Assembly: GCF_934660935.1 (NCBI RefSeq)
Contig: NZ_CAKUIH010000009.1
Coordinates: 1-64,000, forward strand
Direction of reading: 5' to 3'
Length of the DNA stretch: 64,000 nt
DNA from: an uncultured Parolsenella sp.
GTDB taxonomy: Bacteria > Actinomycetota > Coriobacteriia > Coriobacteriales > Atopobiaceae
Of the stretch, positions 53,963 through 61,667 are shown one piece after another. Each line of letters opens with the position of its first letter. Positions within the stretch are counted from its first letter, which is position 1. The position numbers and the translations under genes were made by a program. The notes beneath the pieces were generated by a model. That model saw only the letters and a program-made list of their open reading frames with translations. It was not told the origin of the DNA and did not search any database.

Positions 53963-54883
53963 CTACCCTCTCACGCAACGGCGAATAAAGTCCTCGTAAA
54001 CGTCGATTGCCTTAGGAACGTAAAACTCGGAGCCACCGTGATCTCCGCCCTTGATGAGCACGAGCTCGGCCTTGCGCCCCTGGGCTCGGAGCAAGTCGTA
54101 GAAATCTGTCGACACCTCGCAGTTGACCATGCGGTCCTTCGTACCGTGAACGATAAGCACGGGAGGCATCGGCGTCTCCGACGAAAGATGGGTGTCGACA
54201 GAGATGCGATAGCGAAGCTCGGGGTTTTCGCGCAGGCTGCCACCAGCAAGCGCGCCCTCCGGGCTTGTCAGCGAGCCCGCATTGAGCGTTGTGGGATACC
54301 CGTCCTCGCGGAGGAAGCTCACCGCTCCGTAGAAATCGAGAACGCCTCGAACGGGAAGATCGGCAGCGGGAGACCCGTTCTCATCAGGAAGAAGGGTCGC
54401 GAGAACGGCCGTGTGTCCACCCGAAGAAGAGCCGCCGATAACGATTTTGTCCGAATCAACCGAGAGCTCGTCCGCGTGCTCGGCAACGAACCGAACGGCC
54501 GCCTGCGCGTCGTGAACCTGCGCCGGAAAACACGCCATCGAGGAGTCACGATACTCGACCACGGCAACCACGATGCCTCGCTCGGCAATCCTCGCCAGCT
54601 GAGGCAGGTTCTTGTAGCAGTCCTGTTTTCTCCAGGCAGAACCCTGAACATAGACGAGGCACGGATAGGCAGGATGCTCCCCCGCTGCCTTCGCTTTGAG
54701 CGAGTTGCGGCACATGGGAATCAACAGCTGAAGGTGCAGCTTGTGATCCCCGCGACGGAGATAGGGAACGTCCGGCACATAGCGAGAACCTGGCTCGTCG
54801 CCCGTCGTCGCCAGCACGCGCGCGCCATCAGGCAAGCCATCGTACTCGGGAAACTCCTCGTAACCCCACGCCCTCGTCTCCAT
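53963..54883 (-). CDS. Alpha/beta hydrolase (BD-FAE-like esterase)
   Basis: 306 residues. Oxyanion segment VYVQGSAWRK replaces the more usual HGGGW; nucleophile elbow GGSSSGGH; acid Asp in VHGTKDRMV; catalytic His in KGGDHGG. This layout fits the bifunctional acetylxylan/feruloyl-esterase-like family of carboxylesterases. No signal peptide, so it acts in the cytosol. The ATG at 54881-54883 follows GGAGG; the longer open frame upstream runs into the 58-bp repeats and is not coding. Confidence 0.85.
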   Translation of the reverse strand: METRAWGYEEFPEYDGLPDGARVLATTGDEPGSRYVPDVPYLRRGDHKLHLQLLIPMCRNSLKAKAAGEHPAYPCLVYVQGSAWRKQDCYKNLPQLARIAERGIVVAVVEYRDSSMACFPAQVHDAQAAVRFVAEHADELSVDSDKIVIGGSSSGGHTAVLATLLPDENGSPAADLPVRGVLDFYGAVSFLREDGYPTTLNAGSLTSPEGALAGGSLRENPELRYRISVDTHLSSETPMPPVLIVHGTKDRMVNCEVSTDFYDLLRAQGRKAELVLIKGGDHGGSEFYVPKAIDVYEDFIRRCVRG

Positions 54884-54908
54884 GCGGACCTCCGCTCGCA
54901 GTCGAATA

Positions 54909-55024
54909 CCAGCTTGATTGTCGCATGTGACACGTTCCTGCGCACTCACCCGCTCCTCAAACGAAACCAGTTTGATTGCCGCATGCGACACGTTCCTGCG
55001 CACTCACCCGCCCCGCAAACGAAA
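54909..55024. repeat. 58-bp tandem direct repeat (x2)
   Basis: Two 58-bp units (54909-54966, 54967-55024) differ at a handful of positions. Each contains GCGCACTCACCCG, a 13-mer that also lies immediately upstream of element C at 58051-58063. The array ends 4 bp before element B. Confidence 0.85.
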
Positions 55025-55028
55025 AAAG

Positions 55029-55154
55029 CGCTAAGTAGGGGGCTAATTCGCAGTGGCGCGAGTAGACCCGATTTAAGGGAGTTTCGGAGCTGGGGTTTTG
55101 CAGCACGAAACCGTTGTCTACTCGACAGACCCCAGATTAGCCCCCTACTTAGCG
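55029..55154 (+). repeat. Palindromic intergenic element B (126 bp)
   Basis: Perfect 19-bp outer inverted repeat (55029-55047 and 55136-55154; arm CGCTAAGTAGGGGGCTAAT). Perfect 8-bp inner repeat CGAGTAGA / TCTACTCG (55059-55066, 55117-55124). Core GCTGGGGTTTTGC between them. T runs flank it in both outward directions (six T on the minus strand, CTTTTAC on the plus strand), so it could also act as a bidirectional terminator. Confidence 0.85.
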
Positions 55155-55303
55155 ACTTTTACAAATCGAGGGCCAATGCTGACGTGCAAAACAATGGCTC
55201 GCCGCCCACAAAACGACAACTCGCCGGCTGCAAATACCGGCCGCAGGACGACATGCCGCCACCCGCAAAAAACGAGCCCCTACTCGGCCCGAAACACGAC
55301 GAC

Positions 55304-55558
55304 CTACCGCCTGCAAATGCCGACAAAAACAATGAGCAGCAGCCAGGCAACAACGAAGACTCCGACGCTCACAGCCCGAGCTCGCTTGCGGCCCCAGCGC
55401 CGCAGAAAGCCAACGTTCGCAAACAACCACCGCTTATCGAGAAGGACCCAGCCACACACCAGCACCATGCAGGGAAAGAACAGCGCGAACCCATAAACGT
55501 TGAGCCAGAGCGGGCCAGCGACATAGTACTTTTCGTCAAACAGGCAAATCGCGCAAGA
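55304..55558 (-). pseudogene. Out-of-frame C-terminal membrane tail of the kinase gene
   Basis: In the frame shifted by one base after the T7 run at 55558-55564, an 84-codon open stretch continues to a TAG at 55304-55306. It reads as a membrane region: CAICLFDEKYYVAG, then LWLNVYGFALFFPC MVLVCGWVLL in one helix, a basic loop (RRWGRKRAR) and a final helix AVSVGVFVVAWLLLIVFV. It joins smoothly to the truncated helix at the end of the kinase frame, so the two were almost certainly one gene of about 445 codons. Confidence 0.7.
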
Positions 55559-56639
55559 AAAAAAGAATGATTGCGGCAGTGAGACATACGAAAACGTTCC
55601 TCACGCTCCAAAAGCTCGGCACCGAAGCGCTGACGTAGCGTTCCCTCATCTCGGCAAGCGTCATGGCAAGCGAGCGAGATCGATCCCCAGACCTTCCGAA
55701 ATGCATGCGCAAGCGCCCATCGGCAGCCCCGGGAAGCTCATCGCGCATCTCGGCCACGCTTTGATAGCGGCCATCGGGATCTAGAAAGGTGGCCTTTGTT
55801 ATTACGCTGCGCCAAGCAGGCGAAACCTCGGCGCAGGCAAAACCGCATTCCCGATCAGCCGGGGTGGCCTCTCGCCCAGTCAGGCAGAAGAACGTGAGCA
55901 TACCCAGGGCATAGACATCGCTGCGGACATCAGTCTGGCCAAAGCCGTACTGCTCGGGCGGGGCATAGGAGCGAGTCCCGAAATGCGTAGTGTCGGCCTC
56001 CTCGCCCTCGCGCCAAACGCGCGCAATGCCGAAGTCGATGAGCACGGGGCAGCACGAACGCGAGGCAGATCGCGGACTCGCAGCGGAACGCGAACGCACA
56101 GCAGGTCGCGGACTCGCAGCGGAACACGGACGAACATCAGGGCAGATGACGTTGCTGGGAGTGAGGTCGCGATGGACCAACGGCGACTCAAGCGCGCCAT
56201 GCAGCTCTGAAACCGCATCACAAATCGCGGGGACGAGCTCGCGCGCAAGCGTGTCGCGATTACCAGGCGAGGCATCCGCGACCACCTGCGCGAGTGTCCG
56301 CCCCTTGACGTATTCGAGGAGCACTTCAAGAGAACCGCCGTTCTCGCGGCAGTCAACGATGCGCGGAAGCTGACAAAAGCGCATGCCTTGGCGCTGCAGC
56401 CCAAAGAGTTCAACGTACGCACAGCCAAGGCCGCTCCCCTGAGAAATGACCTTGCGTACGTACGGGCCGAGCTCAGTCCCCGCGGCAGTCCTCAGCCATA
56501 CGAGCTCCGTCACCTCGGCGGGAGTGCGCTTGAGCGTGCGCTCCACACGATAGGCGTCCGCGGACGCAGAAGGAGAGGTGGCGGCGCCAAACACGTCCTT
56601 CAGCTGCTCGTGTATGTCATCAGTCGTCTCGATATCCAT
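55536..56639 (-). CDS. Serine/threonine protein kinase, frameshifted before its membrane tail
   Basis: 367 residues in the intact frame. Kinase motifs: the segment YVRKVISQ with the likely ATP-binding Lys, EYVKGRTLAQVV hinge, catalytic loop HRDLTPSN, then DFG in LIDFGIARV and the APE equivalent in YAPPEQYGFG. Between HRDLTPSN and DFG lies an unusual Ser/Arg/Ala/Pro-rich insert of about 30 residues. The frame ends in the middle of a membrane helix (VFVCLTAAIILFF) at a T7 run, and the rest continues one frame over. The ATG at 56637-56639 begins MDIETTDD; it has only a weak GGGG site. An HTH protein gene lies 94 bp upstream. Confidence 0.8.
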   Translation of the reverse strand: MDIETTDDIHEQLKDVFGAATSPSASADAYRVERTLKRTPAEVTELVWLRTAAGTELGPYVRKVISQGSGLGCAYVELFGLQRQGMRFCQLPRIVDCRENGGSLEVLLEYVKGRTLAQVVADASPGNRDTLARELVPAICDAVSELHGALESPLVHRDLTPSNVICPDVRPCSAASPRPAVRSRSAASPRSASRSCCPVLIDFGIARVWREGEEADTTHFGTRSYAPPEQYGFGQTDVRSDVYALGMLTFFCLTGREATPADRECGFACAEVSPAWRSVITKATFLDPDGRYQSVAEMRDELPGAADGRLRMHFGRSGDRSRSLAMTLAEMRERYVSASVPSFWSVRNVFVCLTAAIILFFLRDLPV

Positions 56640-56733
56640 AACCCCACAATAGCAGGCGAGCGGGACACTAATTCGCATCCCGCTCGTCATGTTCACAATC
56701 AATCACACGCCGGACAATACCGTACCGCCGCCG

Positions 56734-57153
56734 TCAGCAAATCGTCTCTTCCCCAAAGCGATAGAGTTCCTCGTTCACTCGCTGGAGAGAGCACCCTCGC
56801 TCGAGGCAAAAGATGATGATCGCATCTCGACGGCTCTTGCTGTACAGTGAGCTCACCCCGCCCGCCTCGAGCATGCGGTTGGTCTCGCGCAGGGTCAGCG
56901 CCATCGCGAAGGCGATCTGTAGCAGCTTGTTGCGGCTGGGATTACGCGTGCCCATGAAGATCTGATAGCCAAAGGTCTCGTTGAGGTTTGCCATACGCAC
57001 GACCTGCGCACGCTCGAGGTTCTTCTCCGCGAGAAGGGCATTGAGGTAGTCAGGGAGCGACGGCTCACCAAGATGATGAGAGTCGAGAAACGCATCGATG
57101 TCGGGTGCCTCGAGCAGCTCCGCGAGGAGCTCCTCCGTTAGTCTTTGGGCCAT
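56734..57153 (-). CDS. Small helix-turn-helix (XRE-like) protein
   Basis: 139 residues. The central part (LLAEKNLERAQVVRMANLNETFGYQIF, GTRNPSRNKLLQIAFAM) has the helix pattern of an XRE/lambda-repressor DNA-binding domain, followed by a helical C-terminus with a C-x14-C spacing at the end. Proteins like this are often encoded next to Ser/Thr kinases in Firmicutes and actinobacteria. It may be a kinase substrate or a regulator of the kinase gene (inference). Start ATG at 57153 follows GGGGGC. Confidence 0.72.
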   Translation of the reverse strand: MAQRLTEELLAELLEAPDIDAFLDSHHLGEPSLPDYLNALLAEKNLERAQVVRMANLNETFGYQIFMGTRNPSRNKLLQIAFAMALTLRETNRMLEAGGVSSLYSKSRRDAIIIFCLERGCSLQRVNEELYRFGEETIC

Positions 57154-57195
57154 CTTGCCCCCTCTCCACGAAACCGTGAGCGTCAGACGACGGCG

Positions 57196-57849
57196 CTAGA
57201 AGCCAGTGACGTCAGCCAGCTTGTAGGAAGCGACCTTAGCCTGGTCGTACATGCCAACCGCCTCGAACTTCCAGGTTCCGTTGGCATCAAGATTGCTGGT
57301 ATTGGCGTACGCCGCTCCAATCTGGTTGCCATCGCCATCGAACAGGTTATAGCTAACGCTGACGTAGCCGAGCTGAGAATCCGTGAGATTGGTGAACGTG
57401 CCGCTGATGGTCGTGGTGAAGTCATCGCCGGTCATCTGCTCGTCGGCGATGGAGTACTTGTCGGCCGCGCCGGACTCCGCAGACGTGCTCGCGGCGGCAG
57501 CCGAAGAGCCGTCCTCGGTCGAGATGGTGCCCTTCGTCGCCTCGTCGATGGCGGAGGAGTAGGCGCTCTGCGTGCCGAGGACGATGGCAATGGCGAGGAC
57601 GTTCACGATAACGGCGGCAATGGAGAAGCCTCGGCCACCCTTCTTGCCGCGCAGCACGCCCACCAGCCCGATGACCGCAAAGACCGCGCCAACGAGCGCG
57701 AGAACGAACGATAGGTTGTTAATGATGGGCAAGAACGACGTGACGAGAGCAATAATGCCCAGCACAAGGGCAACGATCGACGCGGCTGACTTGCCCTTCT
57801 GCGGATTGTTTGTCTGCTGCGTCTTGTCCTGAGCCTCGGTAGCTTCCAT
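57196..57849 (-). CDS. Membrane protein with FxLYD-like extracellular domain
   Basis: 217 residues. A polar N-terminus is followed by two close membrane helices (AASIVALVLGIIALVTSFLP and FVLALVGAVFAVIGLVGVL) as in DUF4190-type proteins, a third helix (AAVIVNVLAIAIVLG), a Ser/Ala-rich linker and a C-terminal beta domain with FTNLTDSQLGYVSVSYNLFD, which resembles FxLYD. Such proteins are usually surface-exposed with unknown function. The ATG at 57847-57849 has GGAAG upstream. It is the first gene of the small cluster with the HTH protein and the kinase. Confidence 0.75.
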   Translation of the reverse strand: MEATEAQDKTQQTNNPQKGKSAASIVALVLGIIALVTSFLPIINNLSFVLALVGAVFAVIGLVGVLRGKKGGRGFSIAAVIVNVLAIAIVLGTQSAYSSAIDEATKGTISTEDGSSAAAASTSAESGAADKYSIADEQMTGDDFTTTISGTFTNLTDSQLGYVSVSYNLFDGDGNQIGAAYANTSNLDANGTWKFEAVGMYDQAKVASYKLADVTGF

Positions 57850-58062
57850 GGAGTCTTCCTTCCTGTTGGGGCTAAACATGAGCCCATCCTAGGAAGCGAA
57901 GCGCGCGATTTCATTAGCTGAGAGCTAATTTGTCCCTTATATAACACTTTAAAGCACTACACACATCGCGTGGCGAAGCGGCAGGCAACCAGCTGGCCGG
58001 AGCTTGGATGCAGCCCCTCGGGATACCGACGCTGGCGAGAGGTGCCCTTCGCGCACTCACCC

Positions 58063-58185
58063 GAGAAGTATGGACATGGATTGAGGCTCGCCGAGTAGTC
58101 CCCTATCTGACCGCCTGCGACCTGGGGTTTTGCGATTCAAAAACGCCGCCTACTCGGCAGATCCGAAATCATGTCCATACTTCTC
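58063..58185 (+). repeat. Palindromic intergenic element C (123 bp)
   Basis: Perfect 16-bp outer inverted repeat GAGAAGTATGGACATG (58063-58078) and complement (58170-58185). Perfect 9-bp inner repeat GCCGAGTAG / CTACTCGGC (58090-58098, 58150-58158). Core ACCTGGGGTTTTGC. The outer arms are unrelated to those of B and D, but overall length and inner architecture are the same. Confidence 0.85.
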
Positions 58186-58266
58186 AAGCGAGCTGGATGC
58201 GAACGACAAATTCGAGCACGGAGAGGAACGGCACAGCCATTGGTTCGCCCCGCCATGCGAAAAGAA

Positions 58267-58392
58267 CGCCAAGTAGGGGGCTAATCCGCAATGCTCCAAG
58301 TAGACCACATTTAAGGGAGTTCGCGACCTGGGGTTTTGCAGCGCAAAATGGCCTTCTACTTGGCCGGTCCCGGATTAGCCCCCTACTTAGCG
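58267..58392 (+). repeat. Palindromic intergenic element D (126 bp)
   Basis: 22-bp outer inverted repeat with one mismatch (58267-58288 and 58371-58392), nearly the same arm as element B. Perfect 9-bp inner repeat CCAAGTAGA / TCTACTTGG (58296-58304, 58355-58363). Core ACCTGGGGTTTTGC, preceded by ATTTAAGGGAGTT, which is also in B. It starts 35 bp past the uvrC stop and may terminate uvrC transcription. Confidence 0.87.
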
Positions 58393-58426
58393 AGTTTTTC
58401 AAGCCAAAGGGGCATCTGCCGCCCTC

Positions 58427-60406
58427 TTATACCTCAACGTCCTCGTCGTTCGCAACCTCGCGCGAGGAGTCAAGCTCGGCGTCCCAGGCGCGCAGCGTCT
58501 CGTAAACCTCGCGCGCGACATCGGCCGGAATGCCGGGAACGGCGGCGATGTCCTCCTCGCTTGCCTCGCGCAGACGCTTCATGCTGCCAAACGCCCGTCT
58601 CAGCGCGCGCTTGCGCTTCTCGCCCACACCGGGAATCTCGTCGAGGATCGAGACGGTCATCGCCTTGTCGCGCAGCTCGCGATGGAAGGTGATGGCGAAC
58701 CGGTGCGCCTCGTCACGCACACGTTTCACGAGGTAGAGCGAGGCAGAGCCGCTCGGCAGCACCACGGGCATCTCGTCCCACGGCACGAACAGCTCCTCGT
58801 CTGACTTGGCGAGGCCCGCGGCGGGGATGTCCAACCCGAGCTCCCCAAGCTGCTCGATGGCGGCCGTGAGCTGGGGCTTGCCACCGTCGAGGATGAGAAG
58901 GTCCGGGCGCGCGCCAAAGCGCTCATCCGCCATGCGCTCGGGGGCATAGCGCCTCGCGAGCACCTCGCTCATGGAGACGAAGTCGTTCGCCTCGTCGAGC
59001 TCCGCGCGGATCTTGAAGCGGCGGTACTGGCTCTTGTCGGGCTTCCCCGCCGTGAACACCACCATCGACGCGACGGTGTGCTTGCCGTGGATGGTCGAGA
59101 TGTCGAAGCACTCGATGCGCATGGGTGGCTCGTCGAGGGCCAGGGCACTCTCGAGCTGCAGCAGAGCCTCGTTCGTGCGCTTGTCCTCGTAGCCCGTGCG
59201 CAGCTCGTATCGCGCGAGGTAGTGGCGTGCGTTGTTGCGAGCCATCTCCGCGAGGTGCGCCTTCTGGCCGCGCTTGGGCACGTGGAGCTCGACCACGCGG
59301 CCGCGACGCGCCGTGAGCCAGCCCTCGAGCGTCTCGGCATCCGCGAGCTCGACGGGCACGCAGACCTCGAGCGGAAGGTCGCTCGTCTGGTCGTAGTAGC
59401 GCTTGACGAAGCCGCTCGCCAGCTCCTCCTCGCCCACATCGAGGCCCTTGTCGAGCACGAACTCGCAGGTACGGCTCACGCGCCCTTCACGCACGACGAA
59501 CACGCAGGCGCCCGCGATGGTCTCCTCGCGCCAGAAGCCGATGACGTCCACGTCCTGCGCGCTCCCGAGAACCACGCGCTGCTTGTCGTCGAGGCCATCG
59601 ATCACCGCGAGGCGTCGCTTCACGCGGGCGGCACGCTCAAAGTCGAGGTCCGCCGCGGCCTCCGCCATCTCGGCCTTGAGCTCGGAGACGAACTCTCCCC
59701 TGTGGCCCGCGAGAAAGCGCTCGACCTGACTCACGTGTGTGGCGTACTCCTCGGGCGTGATGCAGCCGGCGCACACGCCCGGGCCGCGCCCCACGTGGTA
59801 GTCGAAGCAGGGGCGGCCGCTCTCCGCCTGGGCGAGGGCCACGACGTCCGTCTGCTCAGGGTGGGCCTCGAGCTGGCGGCGCACACGCTTCCACTCAGCA
59901 CAGGTGGCGACGCACAGTGGCATCACCTTGCGCACCACGTCGATCGTGGCGCGGGCGGCGCGGGCGTCCGTGTAGGGGCCAAAGTAGCGCGTGTCCGGAC
60001 GGTGGCGCTCGCGTGTGTACTTGATCGCGGGATAGACGTCGCCCTTGGTGAGCGCGATGTAGGGATAGCTCTTGTCGTCCTTGAGGTCGACGTTGAAGGG
60101 CGGGCGGTACTGGTGGATGAGGTTGATCTCGAGGACGAGCGCCTCGTGCTCCGAACCGACCACGACGTAGTCAAAGCTCGCCGTGGCCGCCATGAGGCGC
60201 GGCACCATGGGGCGCTCGTCCGTGAGCTGCACGTATTGACGCATACGGGCGCGCAGGTTCTTCGCCTTGCCCACGTAGAGGACGTTACCCTTGGCGTCCT
60301 TCCACAGGTAGCAGCCAGGGTCAGTGGGGACGAGGGCGACCTGCTCGGCGAGGGATAGGGCTGCCGATGCTTGCTCCTCGGGCTTCTCCCATGTCCTGTC
60401 CGCCAT
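58427..60406 (-). CDS. uvrC: Excinuclease ABC subunit C (UvrC)
   Basis: 659 residues. GIY-YIG nuclease domain at the N-terminus (PGCYLWKDAKGNVLYVGKA), a Cys cluster near residues 150-210 (CVATC, then CFDY and CAGC) that may hold an Fe-S cluster as reported for UvrC, a UVR motif (ADLDFERAARVKRRL), the RNase H-like endonuclease core (CFDISTIHG, DGGKPQL) and a C-terminal tandem HhH domain (IPGVGEKRKRALRRAFGS). It makes both incisions in excision repair. The ATG at 60404-60406 has GGAG 5 nt upstream; a GTG one codon earlier is possible. Confidence 0.96.
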   Translation of the reverse strand: MADRTWEKPEEQASAALSLAEQVALVPTDPGCYLWKDAKGNVLYVGKAKNLRARMRQYVQLTDERPMVPRLMAATASFDYVVVGSEHEALVLEINLIHQYRPPFNVDLKDDKSYPYIALTKGDVYPAIKYTRERHRPDTRYFGPYTDARAARATIDVVRKVMPLCVATCAEWKRVRRQLEAHPEQTDVVALAQAESGRPCFDYHVGRGPGVCAGCITPEEYATHVSQVERFLAGHRGEFVSELKAEMAEAAADLDFERAARVKRRLAVIDGLDDKQRVVLGSAQDVDVIGFWREETIAGACVFVVREGRVSRTCEFVLDKGLDVGEEELASGFVKRYYDQTSDLPLEVCVPVELADAETLEGWLTARRGRVVELHVPKRGQKAHLAEMARNNARHYLARYELRTGYEDKRTNEALLQLESALALDEPPMRIECFDISTIHGKHTVASMVVFTAGKPDKSQYRRFKIRAELDEANDFVSMSEVLARRYAPERMADERFGARPDLLILDGGKPQLTAAIEQLGELGLDIPAAGLAKSDEELFVPWDEMPVVLPSGSASLYLVKRVRDEAHRFAITFHRELRDKAMTVSILDEIPGVGEKRKRALRRAFGSMKRLREASEEDIAAVPGIPADVAREVYETLRAWDAELDSSREVANDEDVEV

Positions 60407-60457
60407 CACGTCTCCTCGCGCTCGTAGTCACGGAGGAAATTGTACCCGCCAGGCCGC

Positions 60458-61354
60458 CTACTCGTGGCGCTCGAGGAACTCCTCGACCGTGGCGTTGTAC
60501 TCCTCGACGCGCTCGAGATGCACGCAGTGGGTGCCCTCGAGCAACGCCCATTCGGCACCGGGGATACCGTCGACGATCTGCTTGGAGATGAGCGGCGTCG
60601 CCTCGTCAGCGGTACCCGAGGTCACGAGCGTGGGAATGCAGATGTCGGCGAGCTTGTCCACGACGCTCCAGTGGCTGAGCTTGCCCGTCACCACGAACTC
60701 GCTCATGCCCTGCATCGTGTGATAGACCTCGTCGCCGATCGGGTCCGCGAAGGGCTTGCGCACGTTGTCCGGGCGCTCCGCTTCGGGCACCGCAGCGACG
60801 TGGCGGCGATAGTACTCGGCGCTCGCCGCCTTGACCTCAGGGCGCTCGTAGTCGCCGTCGATGTCGGCCTGGGCGAGGGCCTCCTCCATCTCGTGGGGCA
60901 GGTAGGAGCGCAGCCGAAGTGCCTCGCTCAGCCACAGGTCCATGTCGGCAGGCGAGCTCGCGACCACCATCGAGGCGACGCCGCTCGGGCGATGCGTGGC
61001 GTACTGGAGCTCGAGCATGCCGCCCCAGCTCTGGCCCAGCAGGTGCACGTGATCGAGGCCGAGGTGGCGACGCAGTTCGTGTAGCTCCTCCTCGAAGAGC
61101 TCGGCAGACCACATGTCCGGGTTGCTCGGCGTCTTCGAGTAGCCGCAGCCGATCTGGTCATAGTAGATGACCTGACGGTGGTACTTGCGCGCGAGCTCGT
61201 CGAGAGAGCGCAGGTACCAGTGCGTGTTGCCGGGACCGCCGTGAATGGTGAGCAGCGGCAGGCGTCCCAGGTCGTTCTCGCCCACGATGCGGTACCACGT
61301 CTTGTAGCCCTTGAAGGGCATATATCCCTTGACGACCTTGAGTTCCTCCGCCAT
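60458..61354 (-). CDS. Proline iminopeptidase-family alpha/beta hydrolase
   Basis: 298 residues. HGGPGNTHWYL oxyanion segment, nucleophile elbow GQSWGGML, Asp in SGTADEATP and His in EGTHCVHLE form the triad of prolyl aminopeptidases (S33). It is expected to remove N-terminal proline or other residues from small peptides in the cytosol, which fits the peptide-importer genes nearby. The ATG at 61352-61354 follows AGGAG with 9 nt spacing. Single gene, divergent from the OppA-type gene. Confidence 0.88.
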   Translation of the reverse strand: MAEELKVVKGYMPFKGYKTWYRIVGENDLGRLPLLTIHGGPGNTHWYLRSLDELARKYHRQVIYYDQIGCGYSKTPSNPDMWSAELFEEELHELRRHLGLDHVHLLGQSWGGMLELQYATHRPSGVASMVVASSPADMDLWLSEALRLRSYLPHEMEEALAQADIDGDYERPEVKAASAEYYRRHVAAVPEAERPDNVRKPFADPIGDEVYHTMQGMSEFVVTGKLSHWSVVDKLADICIPTLVTSGTADEATPLISKQIVDGIPGAEWALLEGTHCVHLERVEEYNATVEEFLERHE

Positions 61355-61667
61355 TCGGCTCGCTCCTCTCATCAGCCCGGATCCCTCAGGGCCCGGGGCG
61401 CTGTCCTCATGCGCCGGCGGCTGGCTCCATCTCGCCCCGCGCCACGACGTCCTTCAAATTGGCCACCAATGCTAGCGCCCCTCCCGGCCGATCCCGCACA
61501 AGCCGCGCACGATGTAACGATGCGATTACAGTCAGGCGGCAACCGGGGTCGCCAACGACAGCAAGCCTATATTCACTCAAACGAACTAGGAATTCTCGCG
61601 CCGCATGCCGAGCGCACCACCGCCGGCTCTCAAATACGCGGTCGCGACACAGAGAAAGGGCGAATCC
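61355..61667. other. Divergent intergenic region between peptidase and OppA-type gene
   Basis: 313 bp that must hold promoters for both directions. A small dyad TGTAA-N8-TTACA (61513-61530) is the only symmetric feature I notice. No gene is supportable. Confidence 0.45.

Larger units (their letters stand above)
54884..55303. other. Intergenic region with 58-bp tandem repeats and element B
   Basis: 420 bp between the esterase start and the end of the kinase reading frame. It holds a two-copy tandem repeat (54909-55024), palindromic element B (55029-55154) and about 150 bp of moderately GC-rich sequence without recognisable features. Confidence 0.6.
57850..58426. other. Intergenic region with palindromic elements C and D
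   Basis: 577 bp between the FxLYD-type gene and the end of uvrC, containing two palindromic elements in tandem (C and D) separated by 81 bp. An AT-rich stretch at 57905-57965 is probably the promoter zone of the FxLYD-type gene. No gene is supportable. Confidence 0.6.

Noticed and set aside
53927..55570. 547-codon plus-strand open frame spanning esterase, repeats and kinase tail
   Set aside because: It crosses the esterase antisense, the 58-bp repeats and element B. The esterase triad on the minus strand is unambiguous.
55029..58392. CRISPR array
   Set aside because: The repeated palindromes are long, spaced irregularly over kilobases and differ in their arms; there are no short identical repeats with spacers and no cas genes.
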